From Candidatus Stercoripulliclostridium merdigallinarum (GTDB lineage Bacteria; Bacillota; Clostridia; Christensenellales; DTU072): a DNA stretch of 15,192 bases. The translations under genes were made by a program, and so were the position numbers. The DNA lies in assembly GCA_018714575.1 (NCBI GenBank), contig DVNF01000141.1, forward strand, positions 1 through 15,192, given 5' to 3'. Of this stretch, positions 8,437 to 14,788 are shown piece by piece (the stretch's first letter is position 1; the number at the start of each line of letters is the position of its first letter). The notes below the pieces were generated by a model. It ran no database searches. It was not told the origin of the DNA and was given only the letters and a program-made list of their open reading frames with translations.

Positions 8437-8508
8437 ATCGGGAAGCATTAAAACTATAAAGCATTAAGATAATAAAATATAATCAATATAAACTTCGGCG
8501 GCATATCC

Positions 8509-8514
8509 TATAAT
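8509..8514 (+). promoter_or_regulatory. Possible -10 box for the alr operon
   Basis: TATAAT at 8509-8514 would start transcription near 8521, only about 11 nt before the TTG start of alr, so the leader would barely hold the AAGG at 8522-8525. No good -35 is visible at the expected spacing. A second TATAAT at 8478-8483 also lacks a -35 but would give a more usual leader. Confidence 0.35.
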
Positions 8515-8531
8515 ATCTTATAAGGTATCGA

Positions 8532-9575
8532 TTGGGATTGGATATAATAATAGACGCCGACAGGATACGCAAAAACGCAGAACGCATAAGAGCCGCCGCG
8601 GCGGATAAAAGGTTGACGCTGATGGTCAAAGCCGACGGCTATAACCACGGAGCCAAAATCGTAGCCGCGCTGACAAAAGAATATGCCGATTGCTTCGGCG
8701 TGGCAACGTTATCGGAGGCAAAAGAATTGACGGCGGCGGGGATAACCCTTCCCGTAACCGTGTTTTCGCCGTTTCCGCGAGAAATGCCCGAAATCGTCAA
8801 TTCGGGTTATGTGCCCGTAGTTCATTCAGCGGAGTGTTTGGAGAACTTGAAAAACGCTGTCGGAGCGACAGTCGATATAAAAATCGACACCACGATGAAC
8901 AGACTCGGTTTCCGCGGCATGGCGGCGGTGAAAGACGCCGCGCGGACGGCAAGGGAACTCGGACTGAATATCAGGTCGCTGCTGACTCATATCCCCGATC
9001 CCGCGAGAGCGCAAAAGAGTATATCTTTGTTTAACATATACAAAGGAATATTCGAGGAAGCTTTCGGAAAAAGACTGCCCGGCGAATACGCCGCTTCGGA
9101 CGGCATTATCCGTTGTCTTGGCGGCGACGGTTACAGGATAGGCAGACTGTTGTATTCGGGAGCCATGAACGTATACGGTACAGTTATTGCAAAAGGCTAC
9201 CTGAAAAAAGGAGAGAGCGCAGGCTATAACGGCATATACACCGCTCCTTTCGATACCGTGACGGCAATAGTTTCCGGGGGATATTACGACGGAGTGCGGC
9301 GCGATTATCACGGCGCCAAGTTGCACTTTAAAGGGAATACAATGACGATCGCCGCAGTATGTATGGACGTGACGATAGTCGCGGAAGTGCCTCCCGAATT
9401 AAAAGTCGGCGATACAGTCAGATTGTTCGACGGCAATTCGGAAATGGGCGTCGGCGACGCTAATATATACGAAACGATGACTTCTTTTAAAGGACGAACG
9501 CGAAGGAAATACTTATCGAATGGACAAATCCACACAGAGGAAGATTATATCCGAACGCTTTTCGAAACCCTTTGA
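8532..9575 (+). CDS. alr: Alanine racemase family protein
   Basis: 347 residues, a little shorter than typical alanine racemases (about 360-390). PLP-dependent interconversion of L- and D-alanine for peptidoglycan is the family role. Seen: VKADGYNHG (32-40) with Lys33 as the PLP-binding lysine; DTTMNRLGFRG (119-129); GGYYDG (249-254), in which Tyr251 matches the second catalytic tyrosine; CMDV (277-280); and the YETMTSFKGRTRRKYLSN tail equivalent to the family's C-terminal signature. The usual RPGIALYG is replaced by RIGRLLYSG (about 202-210), so it is a divergent member and another amino acid substrate cannot be excluded. The start is TTG at 8532 with AAGG 6 bases upstream; no ATG lies nearby in frame. 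Its last 56 bases overlap the next gene. Confidence 0.82.
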   Translation: MGLDIIIDADRIRKNAERIRAAAADKRLTLMVKADGYNHGAKIVAALTKEYADCFGVATLSEAKELTAAGITLPVTVFSPFPREMPEIVNSGYVPVVHSAECLENLKNAVGATVDIKIDTTMNRLGFRGMAAVKDAARTARELGLNIRSLLTHIPDPARAQKSISLFNIYKGIFEEAFGKRLPGEYAASDGIIRCLGGDGYRIGRLLYSGAMNVYGTVIAKGYLKKGESAGYNGIYTAPFDTVTAIVSGGYYDGVRRDYHGAKLHFKGNTMTIAAVCMDVTIVAEVPPELKVGDTVRLFDGNSEMGVGDANIYETMTSFKGRTRRKYLSNGQIHTEEDYIRTLFETL

Positions 9576-10062
9576 TAGGGCGGAAGCTTCGCACGCCGTT
9601 TTCCGCCTTGCGGTATCCGAAACGGAGTTTTCGGCAGCCCGAAACATATATATTTTTTTATCGAACGACAGGGAACCCGATACCGATCCGATAATAGAAG
9701 CAGCTGTTCGGTCCGGTAAAAAAGTGTTCTGTCCGAAGGTACACGGCACAGAAATGGATTTTCACCCTTATGTTGCGGGTAAAATATCTGTCGGAGCTTT
9801 CGGTATCAGAGAGCCCGATTCTACCGAAGTCGCTCCGCCTCCGGATCTGATATTCGTGCCTATGGTGGCGTTCGACGAAAACTTGAACCGGCTGGGACAC
9901 GGCAAGGGGTATTACGATAGGTTTTTAAAAGAATGCAACGTCCCGAAAATAGGGTTGGCTTTCGATTTTCAAAAGCTGGACAAAGTCGTTTCGGATATTC
10001 ACGACGTTCGGTTAGATAAAATAATTACGGAAACAAAAATATACCGACTACGGGAAGTATAG
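9520..10062 (+). CDS. 5-formyltetrahydrofolate cyclo-ligase (MTHFS)
   Basis: 180 residues, the normal length. The enzyme converts 5-formyl-THF to 5,10-methenyl-THF using ATP, in cytoplasmic folate recycling. Seen: N-terminal KSTQRKIISERF, typical of the family's first helix; CPKV (71-74); FVPMVAFDENLNRLGHGKGYYDR, with the nucleotide-binding loop GHGKGYYDR at 126-134; and GLAFDFQ. The ATG at 9520 lies inside alr; AAGGA at 9503-9507 is 12 bases away, somewhat long, but the protein N terminus fits the family. The overlap suggests coupling with alr. It is 10 bases upstream of the rsmD-coaD fusion gene, so all three are probably co-transcribed. Confidence 0.92.
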   Translation: MDKSTQRKIISERFSKPFDRAEASHAVFRLAVSETEFSAARNIYIFLSNDREPDTDPIIEAAVRSGKKVFCPKVHGTEMDFHPYVAGKISVGAFGIREPDSTEVAPPPDLIFVPMVAFDENLNRLGHGKGYYDRFLKECNVPKIGLAFDFQKLDKVVSDIHDVRLDKIITETKIYRLREV

Positions 10063-10072
10063 CGGAGATAAA

Positions 10073-11068
10073 ATGCGAGTAATAGCAGGAAAGTACAGAG
10101 GAACGGCGCTTTTCTCGCCGAAGGACAGGGCGGTCAGACCGACTACGGACAGAGTAAAGGAAAGCATGTTCAATTTGATTTCTTCGGATATTGACGGCGC
10201 CGAGGTGTTGGATCTGTTTGCAGGTTCGGGCGCGCTTGGAATAGAGGCTTTGTCGCGCGGCGCGTCGGGCGCGGTTTTTGCGGATATGGCAGGAGAGTCC
10301 CTGAAAATATGCGTTGCAAACCTGGATAAAGTCGGCGAAAAATCCGAATGCTTACGCGGAGATTGCGCCGATATAGTTTTAAAGCTAGGTAACCGCGGCA
10401 AGAAATTCGATTTGATTTTTATGGATCCTCCTTATAAAAAAGGAATAGCCGCACGCGCGGTCGCCGCAGTCGCGGAGACAGGAATTTTAAATAAGGGCGG
10501 CAAAATCATAATCGAGCGCGCCAGAGAAGATACTCCGACGGAAATGCCCGATGGCTACAGAATAGTCGATTCGCGCGCTTACGGCGCCTCGGTGGTAGAG
10601 ATAGCCGCGGAATGTACGGCATGCGCCGTAACGGGTACGTTCGATCCCTTTACTTTGGGACACGAATATTTAGTCGAGCGCGCCGCGGAACTGTTCGACG
10701 TAGTGCATGTGGTGTTTTTGATCAATCCCGATAAGCAACCGTCCATGCCTTTGGAAAAGCGCATGAAGTTGGCAAAGATAGCGCTACGGAAATTCCCGTT
10801 CGAAGTACGAATAGACGCCTATGAGGGATTGGCTATTGACTACTGCCGTCAAAATAAGATAAAATATATTGTAAGGGGTTTAAGAAACGCCGCCGATTTC
10901 GAATACGAATCGGAAATGGCGAAATGGAATTACGATAACGGCGGAGTCGTTACGTTGTTTGCGGTAGCAAAGGACGCGGACATATCCTCTACCGAGGTCA
11001 GGAAAAGGCTGTCGGAACAAGCGGACGTTGCCGATCTGGTGGACGAGGACATAGCGAAATTACTGTAA
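10073..11068 (+). CDS. rsmD-coaD: RsmD-CoaD fusion: 16S rRNA m2G966 methyltransferase / phosphopantetheine adenylyltransferase
   Basis: A single 331-residue frame joins two enzymes normally encoded by neighbouring genes. Residues 1 to about 180 are RsmD, which methylates G966 of 16S rRNA: MRVIAGKYRG, VRPTTDRVKESMFN (21-34), the SAM-binding DLFAGSGALGIE (47-58) and catalytic DPPY (118-121). Residues about 183-331 are CoaD, which makes dephospho-CoA from 4'-phosphopantetheine and ATP: TGTFDPFTLGH (187-197, the T/HxGH nucleotidyltransferase motif), IVRGLRNAADFEYE (266-279) and ISSTEVR (304-310). Each half has near-normal length and all expected motifs, so both are probably active. The junction EIAAE/CTACAVTGTF has no linker, stop or in-frame ATG; the nearest in-frame alternative is a GTG at 10592 without a visible ribosome site. 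GGAGA at 10064-10068 precedes the ATG closely. Confidence 0.93.
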   Translation: MRVIAGKYRGTALFSPKDRAVRPTTDRVKESMFNLISSDIDGAEVLDLFAGSGALGIEALSRGASGAVFADMAGESLKICVANLDKVGEKSECLRGDCADIVLKLGNRGKKFDLIFMDPPYKKGIAARAVAAVAETGILNKGGKIIIERAREDTPTEMPDGYRIVDSRAYGASVVEIAAECTACAVTGTFDPFTLGHEYLVERAAELFDVVHVVFLINPDKQPSMPLEKRMKLAKIALRKFPFEVRIDAYEGLAIDYCRQNKIKYIVRGLRNAADFEYESEMAKWNYDNGGVVTLFAVAKDADISSTEVRKRLSEQADVADLVDEDIAKLL

Positions 11069-11161
11069 ATCCGCATTTAGGCATTTAGACAAACGTAAAA
11101 ACCCGAAAACGAACCGGGACGAGTATTAACGACACGCTTTGAAAAAGCGGAGGGCGGACAG

Positions 11162-11602
11162 ATGGATGAAATAGAAGAATTGTTACAGCAGATAGAAAGG
11201 GAGCTTGCAAACGGAAAGCACCCGATATTCGGCGGCGGAGTCACCGTGGACGCCGAAGCCATTTACGCCGCGGTGGACGGTATCCGCGCCGCAATTCCCG
11301 GAGCAGTCAGAGAGGCAAAAATTATTTTACGCGATTCGGAAAAGCGTATGGAAGCCGAATCGAACAGGGCGCGCGACATCATTCAAAAAGCCGAACAGCG
11401 CGCAAACGAATTGCTGAACGAACACGCTTTATTGAAACAGGCGCAGGAGGAAGCCGACAGGATCCGTCGTCAAGCCGACGCTTACGCCGCCAAAGTCAGA
11501 ATGGACGCAAGAAACGAATTGATAGGCTTGTTGGAACAATCGGACGACGCTTTGATGAAGAGCTTAAAGCTGATCCGCTCTGCATTGAACAACCTGAAAT
11601 AA
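11162..11602 (+). CDS. Coiled-coil 'ATPase'-like protein of the coaD neighbourhood
   Basis: 146 residues, almost entirely helical and charged, with a long predicted coiled coil (about residues 50-120, rich in Glu/Arg/Ala heptads such as EKRMEAESNRARDIIQKAEQ). It resembles F0 subunit b or V-type subunit H stalk proteins, and small Clostridia proteins loosely annotated as ATPase are found right after coaD with the same layout: an N-terminal DEIEELLQQIE helix, a loop, then the coiled coil. It has no Walker motifs and no membrane segment, so an enzymatic ATPase role is unlikely; a structural or cell-envelope/division scaffold role is speculation. The start is supported by GGAGG (11149-11153), 8 bases before the ATG. 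A small hairpin (11135-11140 / 11144-11149) touches the ribosome site. Function unknown. Confidence 0.8.
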   Translation: MDEIEELLQQIERELANGKHPIFGGGVTVDAEAIYAAVDGIRAAIPGAVREAKIILRDSEKRMEAESNRARDIIQKAEQRANELLNEHALLKQAQEEADRIRRQADAYAAKVRMDARNELIGLLEQSDDALMKSLKLIRSALNNLK

Positions 11603-11637
11603 GGCAAAAAACGGTTGATTTAAAAAATCTTTCACAT

Positions 11638-11670
11638 GAAATCCCGCGAACGGCGGGATTTCGGCGTTTT
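11638..11670 (+). terminator. Probable terminator of the alr/rsmD-coaD operon
   Basis: 10-bp stem GAAATCCCGC (11638-11647) / GCGGGATTTC (11653-11662) with a 5-nt loop; a TTTT run follows after four bases (11667-11670). It is 35 bases after the coiled-coil gene's stop. Confidence 0.65.
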
Positions 11671-11772
11671 AATAAGGATTTTATTGAAATTCGATAAATC
11701 CCGAATGTAACGGAAGCCGATAGATTTTAAAAGCAAATACATAATTTGTTTTTTCCGACATTATGCTATTAC

Positions 11773-12729
11773 GTGAGAAGGATAAAGGGAAAACTGATTA
11801 TCGGCGCGCTGTTTTTGGCGGCATGCGTTCAAATGCTGATCAAACCCGAACCGTATCTTACTGCGGCGGAAAGCGGATTAAACTTATTTTTATACAGCGT
11901 CTTACCGACGTTGGTGCCGTTTTCGTTTATCACTTCTTTTTTAAGCTATTCCGGCGGCGCGGAGCTACTGTTCAAAGCGTTAAAAAAACCGTCGGCAATA
12001 TTATTTAACGGTTCGGGCGCAGCAGGGTACGCGTTTTCACTGAGTTTGTTATCCGGGTATCCCGTAGGGGCTAAATCGGTAACCGAATTATATAATTGCG
12101 GATGCATAGGCAGAGAGGAAGTAAGCAAGATCGCGGCGTTTACTTCGACCACGGGACCGCTGTTTGTTTTGGGAACGGTAGGCGTAAAATTCATAGGCGA
12201 AAGCGCGGCGGCGATAATTTTGATTTCCCATATCGCGGCGACGGTATTGAACGGGGTATTGTTCGGCAGAGGCGGCGGCGCAAAGGAAATTACGATCGCC
12301 GCCGACGAAAACTATTTTTCGGCTTTTTCCAAAGCCGTGGGCGCAACCGCCAACGCGGCGTTATCGGTTGCGGTATGTATGATCGTTTTCAACGTCGGTG
12401 CGGCGCTGATGAACGAAACGGGAGTTTTGAACGCCGCAGGGTACTTGTTGGAAAAGGCGTTCTTGCCTACGGGCGGAGGCAAAGCCTTTGCTACGGGCTT
12501 GATTGAAATGACCATGGGCAGTAAAATGTTGTCGGAAAGTCTTCCCGTCAATTCCGCCGCGCCGCTGATCACTGCGTTAGTGACTTTCGGCGGCGGCTCC
12601 GTCCATATGCAATCGATGTACTTTTTAAACGACGCGGGTATGAAATATTCGAAATTTTTTACTTTGAAACTGTCCCAGACGATACTTGCTTATGCAATCT
12701 CGTCTTTGATATTCGCTTTTGCTGTTTAA
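11773..12729 (+). CDS. ylbJ: YlbJ-like integral membrane protein (nucleoside-recognition/Gate type)
   Basis: About 318 residues from the GTG at 11773, highly hydrophobic with several membrane segments. It shows the YlbJ signatures: LNLFLYSVLPTLVPFSFI, SGYPVGAKSVTELYNCG, and FTSTTGPLFVLGTVG, plus a second Gate-like half with LIEMTMGSKM and VTFGGGSVHMQS. In Bacillus, ylbJ lies downstream of rsmD (ylbH) and coaD (ylbI) and is needed for sporulation, and the gene order here matches. It is shorter than B. subtilis YlbJ (about 400 residues). The start is uncertain: the frame opens at 11731, with TTG at 11746 and GTG at 11773 as candidates and no clear ribosome site before either. GTG is chosen because it leaves a short basic segment (RRIKGK) before the first membrane helix. 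Transport or receptor substrate unknown. Confidence 0.8.
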   Translation: MRRIKGKLIIGALFLAACVQMLIKPEPYLTAAESGLNLFLYSVLPTLVPFSFITSFLSYSGGAELLFKALKKPSAILFNGSGAAGYAFSLSLLSGYPVGAKSVTELYNCGCIGREEVSKIAAFTSTTGPLFVLGTVGVKFIGESAAAIILISHIAATVLNGVLFGRGGGAKEITIAADENYFSAFSKAVGATANAALSVAVCMIVFNVGAALMNETGVLNAAGYLLEKAFLPTGGGKAFATGLIEMTMGSKMLSESLPVNSAAPLITALVTFGGGSVHMQSMYFLNDAGMKYSKFFTLKLSQTILAYAISSLIFAFAV

Positions 12730-12986
12730 TAAATGTAATTCCATACAAAGTTGATATTATATGAAACCGTAGAACCATTAGAGGTTGTTATTACGACATA
12801 CGTCCAAGACATTTTTCGGTAAAAGTGCCTGAAATCTTCATCAAGACGTGGTTAATGAATTATCATTGCCCGTCAATCTTTTCCGCATAAAAAAAGTTTG
12901 TACGGGCGACAAACTCTTTTCAAAAATTTACTATTTTCGATCTATAAACGCTTGCCCAATTATAATTCCGGGCAATGAAAATTCAT
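12730..12986. other. Intergenic region between ylbJ and the SRP RNA gene
   Basis: An AT-rich 257-base gap in which no coding frame is convincing on either strand. It holds one clear hairpin (see 12889-12920) and a weaker inverted repeat, TTGCCC (12952-12957) / GGGCAA (12970-12975), with a 12-nt loop just beyond the 3' end of the SRP RNA. Confidence 0.5.
12889..12920 (-). terminator. Hairpin terminator, probably bidirectional
   Basis: Stem AGTTTGT (12895-12901) / ACAAACT (12909-12915), 7-nt loop, with a 7-base A run on the left and CTTTT on the right. On the minus strand it ends in seven Ts and would stop transcripts extending past the SRP RNA; on the plus strand it could end ylbJ transcripts, though the stem is only 7 bp. 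Confidence 0.6.
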
Positions 12987-13249
12987 AAAAGTGCGCCCAC
13001 TCCGACAAATATTACCGGATCGGCACGGCGGCAGGTTACTACTTCAAAGTTTCCTCGTGGCACATCCCGGAATCGCTTAGTGCTGCTGCGGTCAAGCTCT
13101 GACACGGTTCACGACACGAAATTGCACAAGACCTTGCTATCAACGTCCCTTACCGACGTCGGCTTCCCATAATACAAGCCTCGGTGGGTGTTCTATCCTG
13201 CTGTAGCGGATTGCAGGTTACAGGGCACCGCTAGCTCCCCATATAGCAC
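12987..13249 (-). ncRNA. ffs: Signal recognition particle RNA, large (Alu-domain) type
   Basis: Read on the minus strand, about 263 nt, close to the 271 nt of B. subtilis scRNA. The Alu domain is recognisable from GGGGAG, UAGCGGUGCCCUGUAA, CCUGCAAUCCGCU and AGCAGG (13240 down to about 13193). The S domain contains GAACC.UGUCAG and AGCAGCA.UAAG, which align without gaps to the conserved helix-8 region (about 13112 down to 13076). The 5' GUGC pairs with the 3' GCAC (12994-12991), and a short U run (12990-12987) follows. The RNA scaffolds Ffh/SRP for co-translational membrane targeting. Odd: the apical tetraloop is UGAC rather than GGAA and the last symmetric-loop G on the 5' side is A. Ends are estimated from the promoter and the terminal pairing, so they may be off by several bases. 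Confidence 0.93.
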
Positions 13250-13256
13250 AATCGAA

Positions 13257-13285
13257 ATTATACAATAACAGATTTCCTCTGTCAA
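13257..13285 (-). promoter_or_regulatory. Strong consensus promoter of the SRP RNA
   Basis: On the minus strand, TTGACA (13285-13280) and TATAAT (13262-13257) are both perfect consensus with exactly 17 bases between. The start site would fall at about 13250-13249, matching the first G of the RNA's terminal helix, as expected for a highly expressed stable RNA. Confidence 0.92.
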
Positions 13286-13390
13286 GACAATTTTGTTTCG
13301 CAAAGCCTTTTGCCGACGGGTTTCAGGTCGAATAATAAAATAATATGTTCAATTTTATAGGTGCCGAGATATGTACCAACAGGCGCGAGG

Positions 13391-13423
13391 CGGATAATAT
13401 TCGGATAATGTTCGGATAATAAA
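13391..13423 (+). repeat. Three phased 11-bp direct repeats
   Basis: The octamer CGGATAAT begins at 13391, 13402 and 13413, so the period is exactly 11 bases; the linking triplets are ATT, GTT and AAA. The array lies about 36 bases upstream of the -35 box of the oxidoreductase operon promoter and could be a binding site for an activator on one DNA face. The regulator is unknown. Confidence 0.75.
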
Positions 13424-13458
13424 TAGCAAACAATATTTTAACGATTATTTTTAAACGC

Positions 13459-13488
13459 TTGCGTGCGTGTAAATTCAAGTGATATAAT
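13459..13488 (+). promoter_or_regulatory. Extended -10 promoter of the VOR/KOR operon
   Basis: TATAAT (13483-13488) is preceded by TG at 13480-13481 (extended -10) and, 18 bases upstream, TTGCGT (13459-13464). Transcription would start near 13495; GGAG (13511-13514) then lies 7 bases before the ATG at 13522. Confidence 0.75.
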
Positions 13489-13521
13489 ACACTAAATCAA
13501 AATTGACTTTGGAGATGATTT

Positions 13522-13725
13522 ATGGCTAAAGTGACTATTGCTGTAGATACCTGCAAAGGATGCGGACTGTGCGTTAACGCATGCCCGAAAAACGTCCTGA
13601 AGCTGTCCGAAACTGTTTCCAACAAAAACGGATACTTCATTGCAGAGGTAGTAAATGACGACTGTATCGGCTGCGCGTCGTGCGCGGTTATGTGCCCGGA
13701 CGTGGCGATCACGGTAGAGAGGTAG
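13522..13725 (+). CDS. 2-oxoacid:ferredoxin oxidoreductase delta subunit (2[4Fe-4S] ferredoxin-like)
   Basis: A 67-residue protein with two classical cluster motifs, CKGCGLCVNACP (about 11-22) and CIGCASCAVMCP (about 48-59), each C-x2-C-x2-C-x3-CP. Proteins of this kind are the delta (ferredoxin) subunit of four-subunit ketoisovalerate or 2-oxoglutarate oxidoreductases and pass electrons from the TPP/4Fe-4S core to free ferredoxin. The assignment rests on position: it is first in the operon, 5 bases before the alpha subunit. GGAG is 7 bases from the ATG. Without context it would only be called a ferredoxin. The VorD/KorD name depends on which substrate the complex uses. Confidence 0.9.
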   Translation: MAKVTIAVDTCKGCGLCVNACPKNVLKLSETVSNKNGYFIAEVVNDDCIGCASCAVMCPDVAITVER

Positions 13726-13730
13726 TAAAA

Positions 13731-14783
13731 ATGAAAAAACTGATGAAAGGTAACGAAGCTGTTGCCGAAGCCGCGATCAGAGGCGGCATGAGGGCGTTTT
13801 TCGGCTATCCGATCACACCCCAAAATGAAATTCCCGAATATCTTAGCCGTAGGCTTCCCGAAGTCGGCGGCGTATTCATCCAAGCCGAATCCGAAGTTTC
13901 CGCTATTAACATGGTTTACGGCGCCGCAGGTTCGGGCGTCAGAGCGATGACTTCTTCGTCCTCGCCCGGCATTTCCCTGAAGCAAGAAGGTATCAGCTAT
14001 ATTTGCGGAGCCGAACTTCCCTGCGTTATAGTCAACATGGTCAGGGGCGGTCCCGGTTTGGGCGGCATTCAACCCGCGCAATCCGACTATTTCCAGGCGG
14101 TAAAGGGCGGCGGTCACGGCGATTACCACATGTTGGTATACGGACCTCATACCGTTCAGGAAGCCGTTGACTTGATGTACAACGCTTTCGACAAAGCCGA
14201 CGAATACCGTTTGCCCGTCATGATTTTGGGCGACGGCATGATCGGACAGATCATGGAAGCAGTCGAACTGCCCGAAATGAAAGATCCTGCCACCTTCCCC
14301 AAGAAGCCTTGGGCTTGTGACGGCAAGGGCGTAGGCAAAGACAGGCGCATAATCAATTCGTTGTATATCGAACCGGACGCTTTGGAAGTGGTAAACCACA
14401 GACTGTTCGATCGTTACGAACAACTGAAAGAACGCGAAACGATGTACGAAGAGTACATGACGGAAGACGCCGAAACGGTTATCGTGGCTTACGGCACGGT
14501 GGCGCGTATAGCAAAGAGCGCGGTTAACGAATTGCGCGCACGCGGCAAGAAGGTCGGTTTGTTCCGTCCCATAACTTTGTATCCTTATCCCGAAAAGGCT
14601 TTGAATGCCGTTGCAAAGGAAGAATCCGTAAAACGCTTCGTCACCGTCGAACTTTCTATGGGACAGATGGTAGAAGACGTCAGACTTGCCGTTAACGGCC
14701 TTAAGCCGGTAGAATTTTACGGCAGAACGGGCGGCAACGTCATGACCCCGGACGACATCGTCGCTTACATTGAAAAGGAGTAA
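13731..14783 (+). CDS. vorB: 2-oxoacid:ferredoxin oxidoreductase alpha subunit (VorB/KorA type)
   Basis: 350 residues, the normal length for VorB/KorA, holding the pyrimidine-binding domain and the transketolase-C-like domain. Seen: LMKGNEAVAEAAIRGGMRAFFGYPITPQ split over residues 4-31, IQAESEVSAINMVYGAAGSG, TSSSSPGISLKQEGISYICGAELP, and RGGPGLGGIQPAQSDY, all characteristic. The start is the ATG at 13731: AGAGG at 13718-13722 lies 8 bases upstream, and the protein N terminus MKKLMKGNEA matches the family; reading further upstream would run through the end of the delta subunit gene. The complex oxidises a branched-chain 2-oxoacid (from Val/Leu/Ile) or 2-oxoglutarate to the acyl-CoA with reduced ferredoxin, or the reverse. 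The sequence resembles annotated VorB proteins, but substrate is not proven. Confidence 0.9.
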   Translation: MKKLMKGNEAVAEAAIRGGMRAFFGYPITPQNEIPEYLSRRLPEVGGVFIQAESEVSAINMVYGAAGSGVRAMTSSSSPGISLKQEGISYICGAELPCVIVNMVRGGPGLGGIQPAQSDYFQAVKGGGHGDYHMLVYGPHTVQEAVDLMYNAFDKADEYRLPVMILGDGMIGQIMEAVELPEMKDPATFPKKPWACDGKGVGKDRRIINSLYIEPDALEVVNHRLFDRYEQLKERETMYEEYMTEDAETVIVAYGTVARIAKSAVNELRARGKKVGLFRPITLYPYPEKALNAVAKEESVKRFVTVELSMGQMVEDVRLAVNGLKPVEFYGRTGGNVMTPDDIVAYIEKE

Positions 14784-14788
14784 TAAGT

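Noticed and set aside
8443..8470. Two copies of AAGCATTAA after the ACT gene
   Set aside because: Short AT-rich words in an intergenic gap, with no spacing logic or pairing.
11073..11088. Tandem copy of the octamer GCATTTAG
   Set aside because: Two copies only in an AT-rich gap; probably chance or slippage, with no link to a feature.
12945..12955. 11-mer TAAACGCTTGC repeated at 13452-13462
   Set aside because: Repeats of 11 bases are expected by chance in a window of this size, and the two contexts do not match beyond the word.
12975..13172. A 65-codon plus-strand open frame
   Set aside because: It lies antisense within the SRP RNA and shows no ribosome site or protein-like composition.
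13300..13313. Small hairpin GCAAA/TTTGC upstream of the VOR operon
   Set aside because: Only five base pairs and no T tract, so it is not a convincing terminator or riboswitch.
13680..13730. Upstream extension of the vorB reading frame
   Set aside because: It would overlap the delta subunit gene in another frame; the ATG at 13731 has a ribosome site and matches the family N terminus.
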